64,000 nucleotides of DNA from positions 62,001-126,000 of the IMG/VR virus record IMGVR_UViG_3300042350_001802; one strand, written 5' to 3'. How positions within the stretch are numbered: the stretch's first letter is position 1; the number at the start of each line of letters is the position of its first letter. The DNA comes from a virus. Below the pieces are notes generated by a model. That model was not told the DNA's origin. It made no database searches and worked only from the letters and a program-made list of their open reading frames with translations. The translations under genes were made by a program, and so were the position numbers. Shown piece after piece: positions 8,901 through 17,421 of the stretch.

Positions 8901-10856
8901 CTTTTACAGGAAGCTAAAAATGGTGCTGCACTTGCTGTAGATCCTGCTTCAGCTACAGCACTTGGAAACACAATTAAAAAACTTCAAGATAAAATAGATA
9001 GGTTAAATAGAAGAATAAATAATATTCAAGATGGAGATAGTGTTGTTAATCCACTTATAGGAGCTGCAGTTGGAGCTGCTGTAGCATTTGGAACTTGGAA
9101 AAATAGAGTGCTTCCTAATGATTATAGATATTTAGATAGACAAAAAAGTGAGTGTGACTCTCAAGCTGCTGTAGGAATTACTGATGGTTATTTTTACTTA
9201 TTTGCTAATGGCATACGTGACTTTTTTGTAGAGAGTGAAATTAATCTTGCTCAGCGCGATTGGGGTGAAGAATTATATCAACGTTTTTACGATCCATATA
9301 ATAATACAGATCTTGATACACTGTTTAGATCTGATATTATAAAGAGTGGCAACTACTTTAAATATGATTATTCTCTATCAGCTTCTAAGTTTTATGTGAA
9401 CAACATTAGTTGGGGTAGCGTACTTGCTCGTGATTTTGATCCTTTGATTGAAAATACCTGTTATAATTATTATCCAAATAGAGCAATCTATTCCCTACCA
9501 CAAAGTGAAGAACTTAAAAAGGATAATTGGTTAGTGTATCTTCCAAATAACTACAGAGATTTTGATGGTAGAGTGACAGCAATACAATCTGCTTATAAGA
9601 CTGGTGCACTTATATTATTTAACGATGCAAGTCCTGTAGTATTTCCAGGAGTAGACCAACTTCAAACAGATAATGGTATTAAAGTGACTATTGGAGATGG
9701 AGGATTATTCACTGGTAATCTACAAAATATATATACCTCAGATGCAGTTTATGAACAAGGATCTTGTCAATCATTTTACTCTGCAATAAACACACCTGTA
9801 GGATTATTTTGGGTTAGTCAGAATCAAGGTCGTGTATTCAACTTTAACTCTGGTCTTAAAGAGATTTCTCGTAATGGAATGAAGTGGTGGTTTGCTAAGT
9901 ATTTACCATCAATGCTTCTTAAGGATTTTCCAACATTTGAACTTTATGATAATCCAGTGGCAGGGGTGGGTGTTATGTTAGCATATGATAATACTAATGA
10001 AATACTCTACCTGACTAAAAAGGACTACAAACTTAAAGATGAGTATGAGGGTAAACTGGTGTATAAGAGTGGAAACACTTTCTTACTTGGAAGAAGAAAA
10101 ATTCCTTTAGGAGATCCTACATATTTTGAAGATGCTTCATTTACAATCAGTTATGATCCTAAAGGAAACTCTGGAAGTGGAGCATGGGTATCTTTTCATG
10201 ATTGGCATCCTAACATGATAGTTTCTTCAAGAGATCACTTTATGACTATTAAGGGTAAAGATGTATGGAAGCATAATGTAAGATGTGATAAGTTCTGTAA
10301 CTTCTATGGTAAGGATTATCCATTTGAAGTGGAGTATGTTACATCTACAGGACAAGAAGTAGCCACTCTTAAAAACATAGAGTATCAGTTAGAGTGTTAT
10401 AAATATGCTCCAAACTGCGAGGATGTTAACCACGTTCTTAATGAGAACTTTGACAATGCTATAATCTATAATACAGAGCAGGTATCTGGGAATCTTAAAC
10501 TTGTTATGAAACAAGCTAATGATCCACTTGCTACATTTGAATATCCAATCATTCGTCAAAATCAAATAGATATTCTTTGTTCTAAAGAGGAGAATAAATA
10601 CAGATTTAACCAGTTCTGGGATATTACACGCAATCGTGGAGAGTTTACACCAAACTATGAAACAATATGGGATACAGCTCCTAATGGTTATGTTAAAGAG
10701 ATAAACCCGACATATACAAATTATACAAAGGGTCCTCTTCAGCGTAAGAAGTTTAGACACTATCTTACACGTGTATTATTTAAGAAACTTGTATCAGATG
10801 ACATTAAGATGCTTTTACGTATTTCTAACAATAAACTTACTAAGTCTTTCAGATAA
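5973..10856 (+). CDS. Muzzle/nozzle-like tail protein (P22 stabilization-protein-like)
   Basis: A 1627-aa protein. Its N-terminus (FTKGMVKDTDPSFIPEGVW, then ARNAVNNT and GQVGDIGNEP) matches the opening typical of crAss-like muzzle proteins and of the podoviral tail nozzle family, which form a beta-propeller-like tube at the tail end. Much of the chain is repetitive beta strand with Asn/Tyr/Asp. Hydrophobic glycine/alanine segments lie near residues 641-660, 945-965 and 1026-1042, separated by a coiled-coil stretch (about 970-1020); these might insert in membrane or cap the channel. TAATG junctions occur on both sides. It follows the two putative ring proteins, supporting a distal tail role. 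Confidence 0.75.
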   Translation: MAEQQNTSSIKTNIFTKGMVKDTDPSFIPEGVWTHARNAVNNTVLGQVGDIGNEPANKYCTSAPFTVIGIVSLIEDKWVVFSTNDVDSEIGIFDESECSYKKIVRDACLNFKTSHLIKGVSRENFDCTRSVYFVDSLNPDRVLNLDRVPYIAKRKRKIGDNCYVDEYSDKLDCEALRIAPLIDSPCISLKKSDSSGTLPNGSYQVAVAYSSNGIRLTDYFLPSNIQSLFNHSNVAGAVEVGISFMDSSYDEFELVLISTISANTVARSIGFYSTRSKTILIDRLDDVSPAVSLSEIPLITPSYETSDNITEVNGYLVRTGIYTRPNFNYQPQANNIVTKWVSVNLPADYYVKGGNQTSYMRDEVYSFFIRWVYNTGDRSASYHIPGRKAIGSDNRTIGGADALESASGVVTRKWEAYDTSDITSTTQYQLPNGQGTVIAEGVMSYWESSESYPDDKPIIWGDLCGDKIRHHKFPDNCTTNINSSDGANINILGVKFENISHPLDINGNPIQSIVGYEILRGSREGNKTIIAKGILNNMGEYDLDEQITERKGLYSNYPFNDLRVDPYLSKKEVKGGCAGKGYEPMGTFKNDVFSFHSPETQFQDPFLNPFELKIHGEISGSVDGQFKPVYNHPEQKALRDAAIFTAAVIGTGIGLIAATGEKTTYNVSERVSTSGLTMTLLGASTGTLVDNGSGILGSTTDVSRKQSPVTANLAQSIATQVAGGFIFVSFLGQGMEATIKVLESLIPYNKFAYQYNAHGFYTNYTCPKQSNTRRKVLDAQYINPYLQEFGIDYRINNLFRSRIVAVRLDNEIERPSVVDDSRVTIGNLQLWKDPTRPFKRTTSAYYSSLKIKMASQYGQIDSIIQVPISSCVYATEPSKDLKITSPVLFGGDIYINRYTEKNTFFFFNDWLFGQPDGYQYDYMQHINIPYPRYWMDTTQYDYTKLIAPFAAGIGSAALSSLALERIWKRSLARTEQLLQEAKNGAALAVDPASATALGNTIKKLQDKIDRLNRRINNIQDGDSVVNPLIGAAVGAAVAFGTWKNRVLPNDYRYLDRQKSECDSQAAVGITDGYFYLFANGIRDFFVESEINLAQRDWGEELYQRFYDPYNNTDLDTLFRSDIIKSGNYFKYDYSLSASKFYVNNISWGSVLARDFDPLIENTCYNYYPNRAIYSLPQSEELKKDNWLVYLPNNYRDFDGRVTAIQSAYKTGALILFNDASPVVFPGVDQLQTDNGIKVTIGDGGLFTGNLQNIYTSDAVYEQGSCQSFYSAINTPVGLFWVSQNQGRVFNFNSGLKEISRNGMKWWFAKYLPSMLLKDFPTFELYDNPVAGVGVMLAYDNTNEILYLTKKDYKLKDEYEGKLVYKSGNTFLLGRRKIPLGDPTYFEDASFTISYDPKGNSGSGAWVSFHDWHPNMIVSSRDHFMTIKGKDVWKHNVRCDKFCNFYGKDYPFEVEYVTSTGQEVATLKNIEYQLECYKYAPNCEDVNHVLNENFDNAIIYNTEQVSGNLKLVMKQANDPLATFEYPIIRQNQIDILCSKEENKYRFNQFWDITRNRGEFTPNYETIWDTAPNGYVKEINPTYTNYTKGPLQRKKFRHYLTRVLFKKLVSDDIKMLLRISNNKLTKSFR

Positions 10857-13800
10857 TGAAAAGATCTGACTCCATATTATTGAAGTTTTATAATAGTAAA
10901 CTTCCTAAGTATCAGCAGAAAGGATTAGTTCTTCCTGGATATGCACAACAGTATATGTCTGGTAGAATGGGTGATCTTCAATCACTTATACCAAGAGTAG
11001 ATGTAGACTTTGCTAAAAATATAGCTGCTGCTAGAAAAAGAGATGAGGAAGCTGCACTAATAGCAATTGCTCCTAAACTTTCTTTCATAGGTCCTGCAGA
11101 TACACGTGTGAGTACACAAATTATAGAGAAAGAGTTAGCTGAGCAGCGTGCTAGACAAGAAGCTCAACAAAGATCAGCTCTTGCACAGACATTTGGGTCA
11201 TTTACACCCACTGGTAGTCCTGCTGCTGGAGCAATAGGTGCTGAGATGTTTGTAAATATGAATCCTATTACAGGACCTGCAATGTCTGCAGGAAGACTTA
11301 CACAACAAGCACTAGGTGAAAACCCTTATGGGTTTGATTCTAATAATGCTTGGTGGAAAAATGCATTAGCTAACTTAGCAGTTGCAGGAGATATTGTTGG
11401 AGTGGGGATGCTTGGTAATATGAGATTGGCACAGAATGCACCAGCAAGTTCTCAAGTATTAAGTAGACTAAATCAACAAATAAGACCTTTACCTTTAGTA
11501 AAACCACAAACTGTTTTACAACAAGCTAAACCTACTGCTTCTGTAATTGGAAAAAATGTTTATGAAAAAGTAGATCCTGAAACTGGAGTGAGTACATTTC
11601 AAGAATCTCCTATTACACAGAGGTATGCTTCTAGTTCAAAACCTATATTTGGAAGAGATGAGCAAGGTGTTTTTTCTGAAATAAATGGTATAAGAACATA
11701 TGAGTTATTACCTCCAGCTGATGAAATAGTTTTAGGAAAACCAGTTAGAAACTCTCTTTTAAATATTACAGAAACTGATTATAATATTGTCATTAATAGA
11801 TTACGCAATATACCAAAAATAGATAGATTCTTAAGTGGTCCTTCAGGAAATATAGCAACTTATCGTATTCTTAGAGATTTGGGTTATGATGTTGGTGGTA
11901 TGAGTTCTTCTCGACAAATAAGAGATATGGTTAGAACTCTATCTGAAAATATAAATCAAGGAACAAACTTTGATGATGCTATTAGATCTACTATAAAATC
12001 TTATCTTACTGTGCCAACAAGTGGTTGGGAAGGTTATAGAGGAGGATTATCCAGTAACTATACTTATGATGCAAATTCTTGGACTAATAGAGGAAGTTTT
12101 TTAGGAAACCTTGTTCAAAAAATAAAACGTCAAGCAAATACGGTTGACTATCAACTAGGAGATTTTTATAGAAGTCTTACCGCAAAAACACCACCTATTT
12201 ATAATCAACAGTCATTAGTTGATGAAATAAATCAAGAACTAGCAAAAGGTGTAGGGGTGAAAAAAACAAACCTTCCTTTAAGAATAGAGTTAAACTCAGG
12301 GAATCAAAATATAAATGATTTTTATTTAAGAACCTTTATTGATGATAAACTTGCAGGAGATATTAATCTTGTAAGAAATATAGGTCCATATACAGGGGGT
12401 CCTAGAAAAAAACTCACTGAAATATTATTTAGTGATAATGTTAATAATGCTTATACTAAGTGGTTAAAAACCCCAGGTTTTTTAAAAAGGGGAGATTTTC
12501 CTTTATCCTATTATCAAGGAGCTAATTTAAAACAGCAGGGTATAAGCGGTGAATTTAATAAAGCTATTAATGAAGTTCTTAAGCGTAGAGGATTTGGAAA
12601 TATTTTAAGTGGTGGTACAGGACATTCTACTCTTGGAAAAGAAAGATGGGAAAATCTTGTAAAAAGAGGTCTTGCTGAATTTTTAGGTGATCAATATTAT
12701 AAGTTGAAAAAAAAGGGTGGTCCTATAGTTAATCCTCGTGGATTTATGGATGGTGAACCTCCTAGAGGATCTAACTGGAGAATACCTGGTGATACATTAT
12801 ACAACCCCACTCCAAATAAAATACGTGCTATTTCTGATAACGGTATAGAAAAAACACTTAATCCTTTTGATGAAACGCAAGTAAACTTTCCCGGTGCTCA
12901 ATATGTTGATGAGTATAAGATGAAAATGGGAGGACTATCTCCTAACAAAGCACGTGAGATATTACACGATGGTACAGTGCATGGTCGTCCTTTAACAGAA
13001 AAGCAGCGTAGATTCTTTGGTGCTATGTCTAAAGGAAACACTAAAAAGTATCAACTCGGTGGTAATGCTTTAGCAATGCTTAGAGATTATGGTGGAGGAA
13101 TCTCAGTTGCTTCTCTTAACTCACCACTTCCTAAAGCGCAAGGTGGTCTACCTATTAAGTCAACAACACCTATTATATCTCCAATACTTGAACTAACAAA
13201 GATTTTGACAGGAGTTACAGGAGATAAAAAAGAAACTGTTTCTAATAAACCTAAAGTACCAGAAGTAACACTTGAAAGGTATTTTAATGTTGTAGATCCT
13301 AGAAAGATTAGAGCAACCACTGGACAACCTATTAACCCTAATGTTGATCTTGTTGCTGGTCAATATCCAACAAGATATATTACACAAGATTTAAAGTTAG
13401 CTAAACAAAAAGGTCTTTCAAAAGAAGATGCATGGAATCTTGCAGCAATAGCTTTTCAGGAATCAGGATGGGGTAAGACTGATAGTAACTTGGGACATGT
13501 TTTAGGACCCGCTGGTAAGGGGGACTATGGTAGTACTCTTATTAATGCTTATATGAATAAGATGAAAGAAGCAGATCGTTTGGGTATTACTGATCCGTAT
13601 ACACGTTTACAAGTGTATAACGGACTTGGAAAGATATTTCCTTCTACAGAACAGAAGTATCATAGGTTTAAAATGAAGAAGATATATGGAGTACCTGTTC
13701 CACAAGGAGGATTAAATTTGAGAGAAAATCCTTTATATGGAAAACAAGTGGTTGATATCCGCGAGAATGTTCTTAAAAAGAATCCTAAGTTAGTAGAATA

Positions 13801-14116
13801 CATTGATTCTCTATACAAAAAAAATGGTGGATCATTTGGAGCGTTCGGATATGTAGGAAAGGGGTGGTATAAGAATGGTGGTCAGCATGGAGGATTAGAC
13901 AGATGGTTCGCTGAAAAGTGGGTTGATGTAAAGACAGGTAAACCATGTGGTAGACAAGAAGGGGAAAGTAGAGCATACCCAGCATGTAGACCTAGCAGAC
14001 GCGTATCATCTAAAACTCCTAAGACTAGTGGAGAGATGAGTTCATCTGAAAAAGCAAAGTTTAAAAGTAGTAAAACATCATCACAAAGAATACCTTACAA
14101 TCATAAAAGACGATAA
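10856..14116 (+). CDS. Large internal virion protein with lysozyme-like domain
   Basis: A 1086-aa protein. The N-terminal third is Ala/Gln-rich and helical; a GGL/GGN-rich linker region begins around residue 690. Around E869 the sequence AIAFQESGWGKTDSN looks like the catalytic glutamate motif of lysozyme/transglycosylase folds, suggesting local peptidoglycan cleavage during entry. The extreme C-terminus has a basic module (KWVDVKTGKPCGRQEGE, then AYPACRPS) that recurs in phage and large-virus proteins, ending in a Lys/Ser-rich tail that may bind DNA. It is the first of several glycine-rich genes after the muzzle and is probably packaged. The lytic role is inferred from a short motif. Confidence 0.6.
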   Translation: MKRSDSILLKFYNSKLPKYQQKGLVLPGYAQQYMSGRMGDLQSLIPRVDVDFAKNIAAARKRDEEAALIAIAPKLSFIGPADTRVSTQIIEKELAEQRARQEAQQRSALAQTFGSFTPTGSPAAGAIGAEMFVNMNPITGPAMSAGRLTQQALGENPYGFDSNNAWWKNALANLAVAGDIVGVGMLGNMRLAQNAPASSQVLSRLNQQIRPLPLVKPQTVLQQAKPTASVIGKNVYEKVDPETGVSTFQESPITQRYASSSKPIFGRDEQGVFSEINGIRTYELLPPADEIVLGKPVRNSLLNITETDYNIVINRLRNIPKIDRFLSGPSGNIATYRILRDLGYDVGGMSSSRQIRDMVRTLSENINQGTNFDDAIRSTIKSYLTVPTSGWEGYRGGLSSNYTYDANSWTNRGSFLGNLVQKIKRQANTVDYQLGDFYRSLTAKTPPIYNQQSLVDEINQELAKGVGVKKTNLPLRIELNSGNQNINDFYLRTFIDDKLAGDINLVRNIGPYTGGPRKKLTEILFSDNVNNAYTKWLKTPGFLKRGDFPLSYYQGANLKQQGISGEFNKAINEVLKRRGFGNILSGGTGHSTLGKERWENLVKRGLAEFLGDQYYKLKKKGGPIVNPRGFMDGEPPRGSNWRIPGDTLYNPTPNKIRAISDNGIEKTLNPFDETQVNFPGAQYVDEYKMKMGGLSPNKAREILHDGTVHGRPLTEKQRRFFGAMSKGNTKKYQLGGNALAMLRDYGGGISVASLNSPLPKAQGGLPIKSTTPIISPILELTKILTGVTGDKKETVSNKPKVPEVTLERYFNVVDPRKIRATTGQPINPNVDLVAGQYPTRYITQDLKLAKQKGLSKEDAWNLAAIAFQESGWGKTDSNLGHVLGPAGKGDYGSTLINAYMNKMKEADRLGITDPYTRLQVYNGLGKIFPSTEQKYHRFKMKKIYGVPVPQGGLNLRENPLYGKQVVDIRENVLKKNPKLVEYIDSLYKKNGGSFGAFGYVGKGWYKNGGQHGGLDRWFAEKWVDVKTGKPCGRQEGESRAYPACRPSRRVSSKTPKTSGEMSSSEKAKFKSSKTSSQRIPYNHKRR

Positions 14117-14117
14117 T

Positions 14118-16052
14118 ATGGCAAACAAACCTAATAACCCATCACTCTGGTCTAAAGCTAAATCATTAGCTAAGCAGAAGTTTGATGTTTACCCATCTGC
14201 ATATGCTAACGGATGGGCAGCTAAGTGGTACAAATCTAAAGGTGGCACTTGGAGAAAAGCACAAGAAGGAATAACAGTTCCTTATTCTAAAGAGTATGTG
14301 GACTCACTTCGTAACAAATGGATTAATTTTTATAATAATCCCGCTTCTTTAGTAGAATCTCCAAGCATGGATGATAGATTTGATGACTTTTACTATAGTG
14401 AAGCTAGAAAGATTCCAAAGGTTAAAAAAAATGTTTCTGGATGGATAAAATATTATGATAATGGAGAAAATGAATTTGAAATGGGATCTAAAGATAACCC
14501 ACCTTCTAATTTTGGTAAACCTATTCCAGGATATAAATTTATTGAAAACGTTACTATAACAGAAGAACCTGATACTAGTGAACTTTCTAGACTAGTAAAA
14601 GCTATAGCTACTACCGAACAAGAAAAACCTCGTCATTTAAGAAGTGTAAATTTTCCAAGAGAACTTATGCAAGTGGGTGGATTATTTCCACGTTTTATGC
14701 AAGACGGTGGTGAACCTGATGGAGGAATGGCACTTGGTCAGATGGCTGCTGTTATAGATAAGCTTAGCAAACTACGCGAGTTTATTAGTGAAGACTCAGA
14801 TCTTGAACCATGGGTTAGTTCTAAGCTTGCTGTAATGGATCATTATGCTGACGCTGTATCTGATTATATGATGTATGGTGCAGAAGGAGATCAGGAAGAA
14901 GAGGAAGAAGAGGAAGAGGATGAAGAACTTTCTGAAGATGAAATGGAAGAGATGAAGAATGGCGGTATTCCTGAGCGTTATAGAAAACGCGGGTTTACTA
15001 GAGTGGGAGCAAAACGTAAGTCTAATCGTCCTGGTAAAAAATGGATGGTGCTTGCTAAGAAAGGTGATAAGTATAAGATTGTACACGGTGGGTATAAGGG
15101 TATGCAAGACTACACTCAGCATCGTAACAGAAAACGTCAAAAGAACTTTTGGAACCGTATGGGTGGTCGTAACTCAGGTAAAGCAACAGATCCATTTTCT
15201 CCTCTATACTGGCATAAACGCTTTGGTACATGGCAAGATGGTGGTAATACAAATAACAATTTAAATACAAACTTTATGAATCCTCTTTATGATTTCATCC
15301 AGCGTGCTCAGATGGGTGGACAACAACAGTCACAAGATGAGCAATTAATGCAGATTATTGCTATGTTTGCTCAGATGCAAGGTATTGATCCTCAAGACCT
15401 TATGCAGCAATTACAGCAACTTTCTGCTGAAGAACAACAACAAGCTATTATGCAGATGGCACAAGCAGTACAACAACAGGGTGCTGATGGTCAACAGCAG
15501 ATGATGCGTAGTGGTGGTATGCCATGCTTTGAGTGTGGTGGTAAGTATGGTGCGGGTGGAGAAATGGGTGGTCCTGTGGAACTTCCTGCTCTTCCTGTAG
15601 ATATTTACGGTATCCCCACTTATGGTGGTGGAGGTGCTGCTTATCTTAATCCCTACACTGATGCTATGATGGAAATGCAAGATGGTGGTAAACCTGAGTG
15701 GTTAATTCGTGCACAACTTAAAGCACAAGGATATAGTGGATCTGCTTTAGAAAATAAGATGTCACAAATGAAACAGGGTGGTATACATATTAATCCAAAA
15801 AATAAAGGTAAATTTACAGCAAAAGCTAAAGCTGCTGGTATGGGTGTACAAGCGTATGCTAGTAAGGTGCTTGGAGCTCCTGAAGGACAATATCCTGCAT
15901 CCACTCGTAGACAAGCAAACTTTGCACGCAATGCTGCTGATTGGAAAAAACAAGATGGTGGACTTGCAATTGGAACAGTTATTGAGGATGCTGATGATGA
16001 ATTGATTAACCGTTTAAGAAACGAAGGATATACAATTGAAATTGTAGGATAA
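14118..16052 (+). CDS. Glycine/glutamine-rich internal (cargo-type) virion protein
   Basis: A 644-aa low-complexity protein. Residues 5-40 (NPSLWSKAKSLAKQKF, then YPSAYANGWAAKWYK) form a small basic module common in phage and large-virus proteins. An acidic run of mixed Glu/Asp is found near residues 259-278. Next is a basic module (PGKKWMVLAKKGDKYKIVHG, then DYTQHRNRKRQKNFW and DPFSPLYWHKRFGTW). The C-terminal half is Gln/Met/Gly-rich. It resembles crAss-like cargo proteins packaged in the head and passed through the tail. The first gene junction is TAATATG, and the next gene starts at TAATG. No enzyme motif seen. Confidence 0.6.
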   Translation: MANKPNNPSLWSKAKSLAKQKFDVYPSAYANGWAAKWYKSKGGTWRKAQEGITVPYSKEYVDSLRNKWINFYNNPASLVESPSMDDRFDDFYYSEARKIPKVKKNVSGWIKYYDNGENEFEMGSKDNPPSNFGKPIPGYKFIENVTITEEPDTSELSRLVKAIATTEQEKPRHLRSVNFPRELMQVGGLFPRFMQDGGEPDGGMALGQMAAVIDKLSKLREFISEDSDLEPWVSSKLAVMDHYADAVSDYMMYGAEGDQEEEEEEEEDEELSEDEMEEMKNGGIPERYRKRGFTRVGAKRKSNRPGKKWMVLAKKGDKYKIVHGGYKGMQDYTQHRNRKRQKNFWNRMGGRNSGKATDPFSPLYWHKRFGTWQDGGNTNNNLNTNFMNPLYDFIQRAQMGGQQQSQDEQLMQIIAMFAQMQGIDPQDLMQQLQQLSAEEQQQAIMQMAQAVQQQGADGQQQMMRSGGMPCFECGGKYGAGGEMGGPVELPALPVDIYGIPTYGGGGAAYLNPYTDAMMEMQDGGKPEWLIRAQLKAQGYSGSALENKMSQMKQGGIHINPKNKGKFTAKAKAAGMGVQAYASKVLGAPEGQYPASTRRQANFARNAADWKKQDGGLAIGTVIEDADDELINRLRNEGYTIEIVG

Positions 16053-17410
16053 TGAAGATACTTATCAAAAATACACCTCTTCCTAAAAATCAAATAGGAA
16101 AGTATATTCCTAAGTTTCCTCCTGGTTATTTACAAGCAATGCAGATGACTGGGTGGAATCCTTCTATGACACCATTTACATTTCCTCAGAGTATGATTAG
16201 TAATGTAAATATTACACCTATTAATATACCTTTAGATGGACTAGTAAATGAATCTACTGTTGATCGACCCCCTTCAGATATATTTCCATATGATTTTATT
16301 GGACCTGAGTTAGAAGGACAAGAAAGAGAACTTGACCCTGTAACCAAAGCTGCTTGGGAACAAGCACAGCGTGATGCTGCTATAATTGGAACTAGAGATA
16401 CAGATGATGGAGAAGTTAGATATAGTGCAGAGGATCTTATGAAAATGAGACAACCTAAAACTACTATTACAACCACAACTTCACAACAGAATCTTTCTGG
16501 TCCCATTCTTGCTTCTATGATTACAGCTGGGTTATCTGGTCTTGGTAACATGTTGCAAAAAAATAATTTACAACAAGCATCTAGAAGGTTTCAGATAAGA
16601 TCTGGAATGACGGATAGTTATTTTCCAGTGATTCCAAATTTAACAAGTAGAGGAACAACAGAAATTAATACAGGAGAAATGTTTCCTAATCTTCGTGTTC
16701 CTGTGCAGTTTCCTGGTAATCCATATGCTTCTATAAATCGTCAACCCTACTTTGGAATGGCGCAAGAAGGTGCGTTAATTCCAAAAGTTCCTTATGATGT
16801 CCCATCAATTAGTATACCTACAACTCCATCGTTTAACTATACGATGGGCACTGATGTTTATTCAGATAGAGAAGAAGCATCATCTATATATCCATCAACA
16901 GAATCTTCTAGTGTAAATATAGTGAACTCAGATACAAATGCAGAGATTTCATTTACACATAATAATCCTTTAAACATTCATTACGGTGATTTTGCAAGAA
17001 AATATGGTGGGACTAAAGGGCATCCAGATAGTGATGGAAATGTTGCTATTTTCCAAAATATTGATACTGGAATAACAGCAGCTAGAGATCTTTTATTTGG
17101 TCCCACTTATAGAAACCTTACAATTTCACAAGCAAGAAAAAGATGGGTGGGTGGACCTAGCAATTCTATTTCTAATATAGTAAAAGCTATGGGTGGAGAT
17201 AAGCTTTTAAGTAGTATGACTGTTGAAGAACGTGAAAAGCTTATTAAAGAGTTTGCGAGATGGGAAGGTAAACAAGCGTACAATCTTTTAAAAGATATGA
17301 ATTTAAAACCGTATCTTAATGATGAGTACCGTGAAGGAGGAGAATATGACCTTACAGATGACGAAATAGATTATATATTAGCTAACGGAGGTGAGATAGA
17401 ATACCTCTAA
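16052..17410 (+). CDS. Internal virion protein with C-terminal peptidoglycan-hydrolase-like domain
   Basis: A 452-aa protein. The first ~290 residues are Pro/Thr/Ser-rich and lack recognisable domains. From about residue 300, HNNPLNIHYGDFARKYGG and later QNIDTGITAARDLL resemble the NNPGNI/GxxA signature of lysozyme-like domains in phage entry enzymes; W365-G-G-P and repeated LTISQARKRW-type helices support that fold. It is the second lytic-type domain in this virion block, consistent with staged penetration of a Gram-negative cell wall. The domain call is moderate and the catalytic residue is not certain. Confidence 0.55.
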   Translation: MKILIKNTPLPKNQIGKYIPKFPPGYLQAMQMTGWNPSMTPFTFPQSMISNVNITPINIPLDGLVNESTVDRPPSDIFPYDFIGPELEGQERELDPVTKAAWEQAQRDAAIIGTRDTDDGEVRYSAEDLMKMRQPKTTITTTTSQQNLSGPILASMITAGLSGLGNMLQKNNLQQASRRFQIRSGMTDSYFPVIPNLTSRGTTEINTGEMFPNLRVPVQFPGNPYASINRQPYFGMAQEGALIPKVPYDVPSISIPTTPSFNYTMGTDVYSDREEASSIYPSTESSSVNIVNSDTNAEISFTHNNPLNIHYGDFARKYGGTKGHPDSDGNVAIFQNIDTGITAARDLLFGPTYRNLTISQARKRWVGGPSNSISNIVKAMGGDKLLSSMTVEEREKLIKEFARWEGKQAYNLLKDMNLKPYLNDEYREGGEYDLTDDEIDYILANGGEIEYL

Positions 17411-17421
17411 ACTTGAATAAT

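Noticed and set aside
14796-15140. Long open frame on the minus strand opposite the 644-aa cargo-type protein
   Set aside because: It mirrors a low-complexity Glu/Gly-rich coding region; the plus-strand gene is continuous with its neighbours, and the minus-strand product is a Leu/Phe/His string with no motif.
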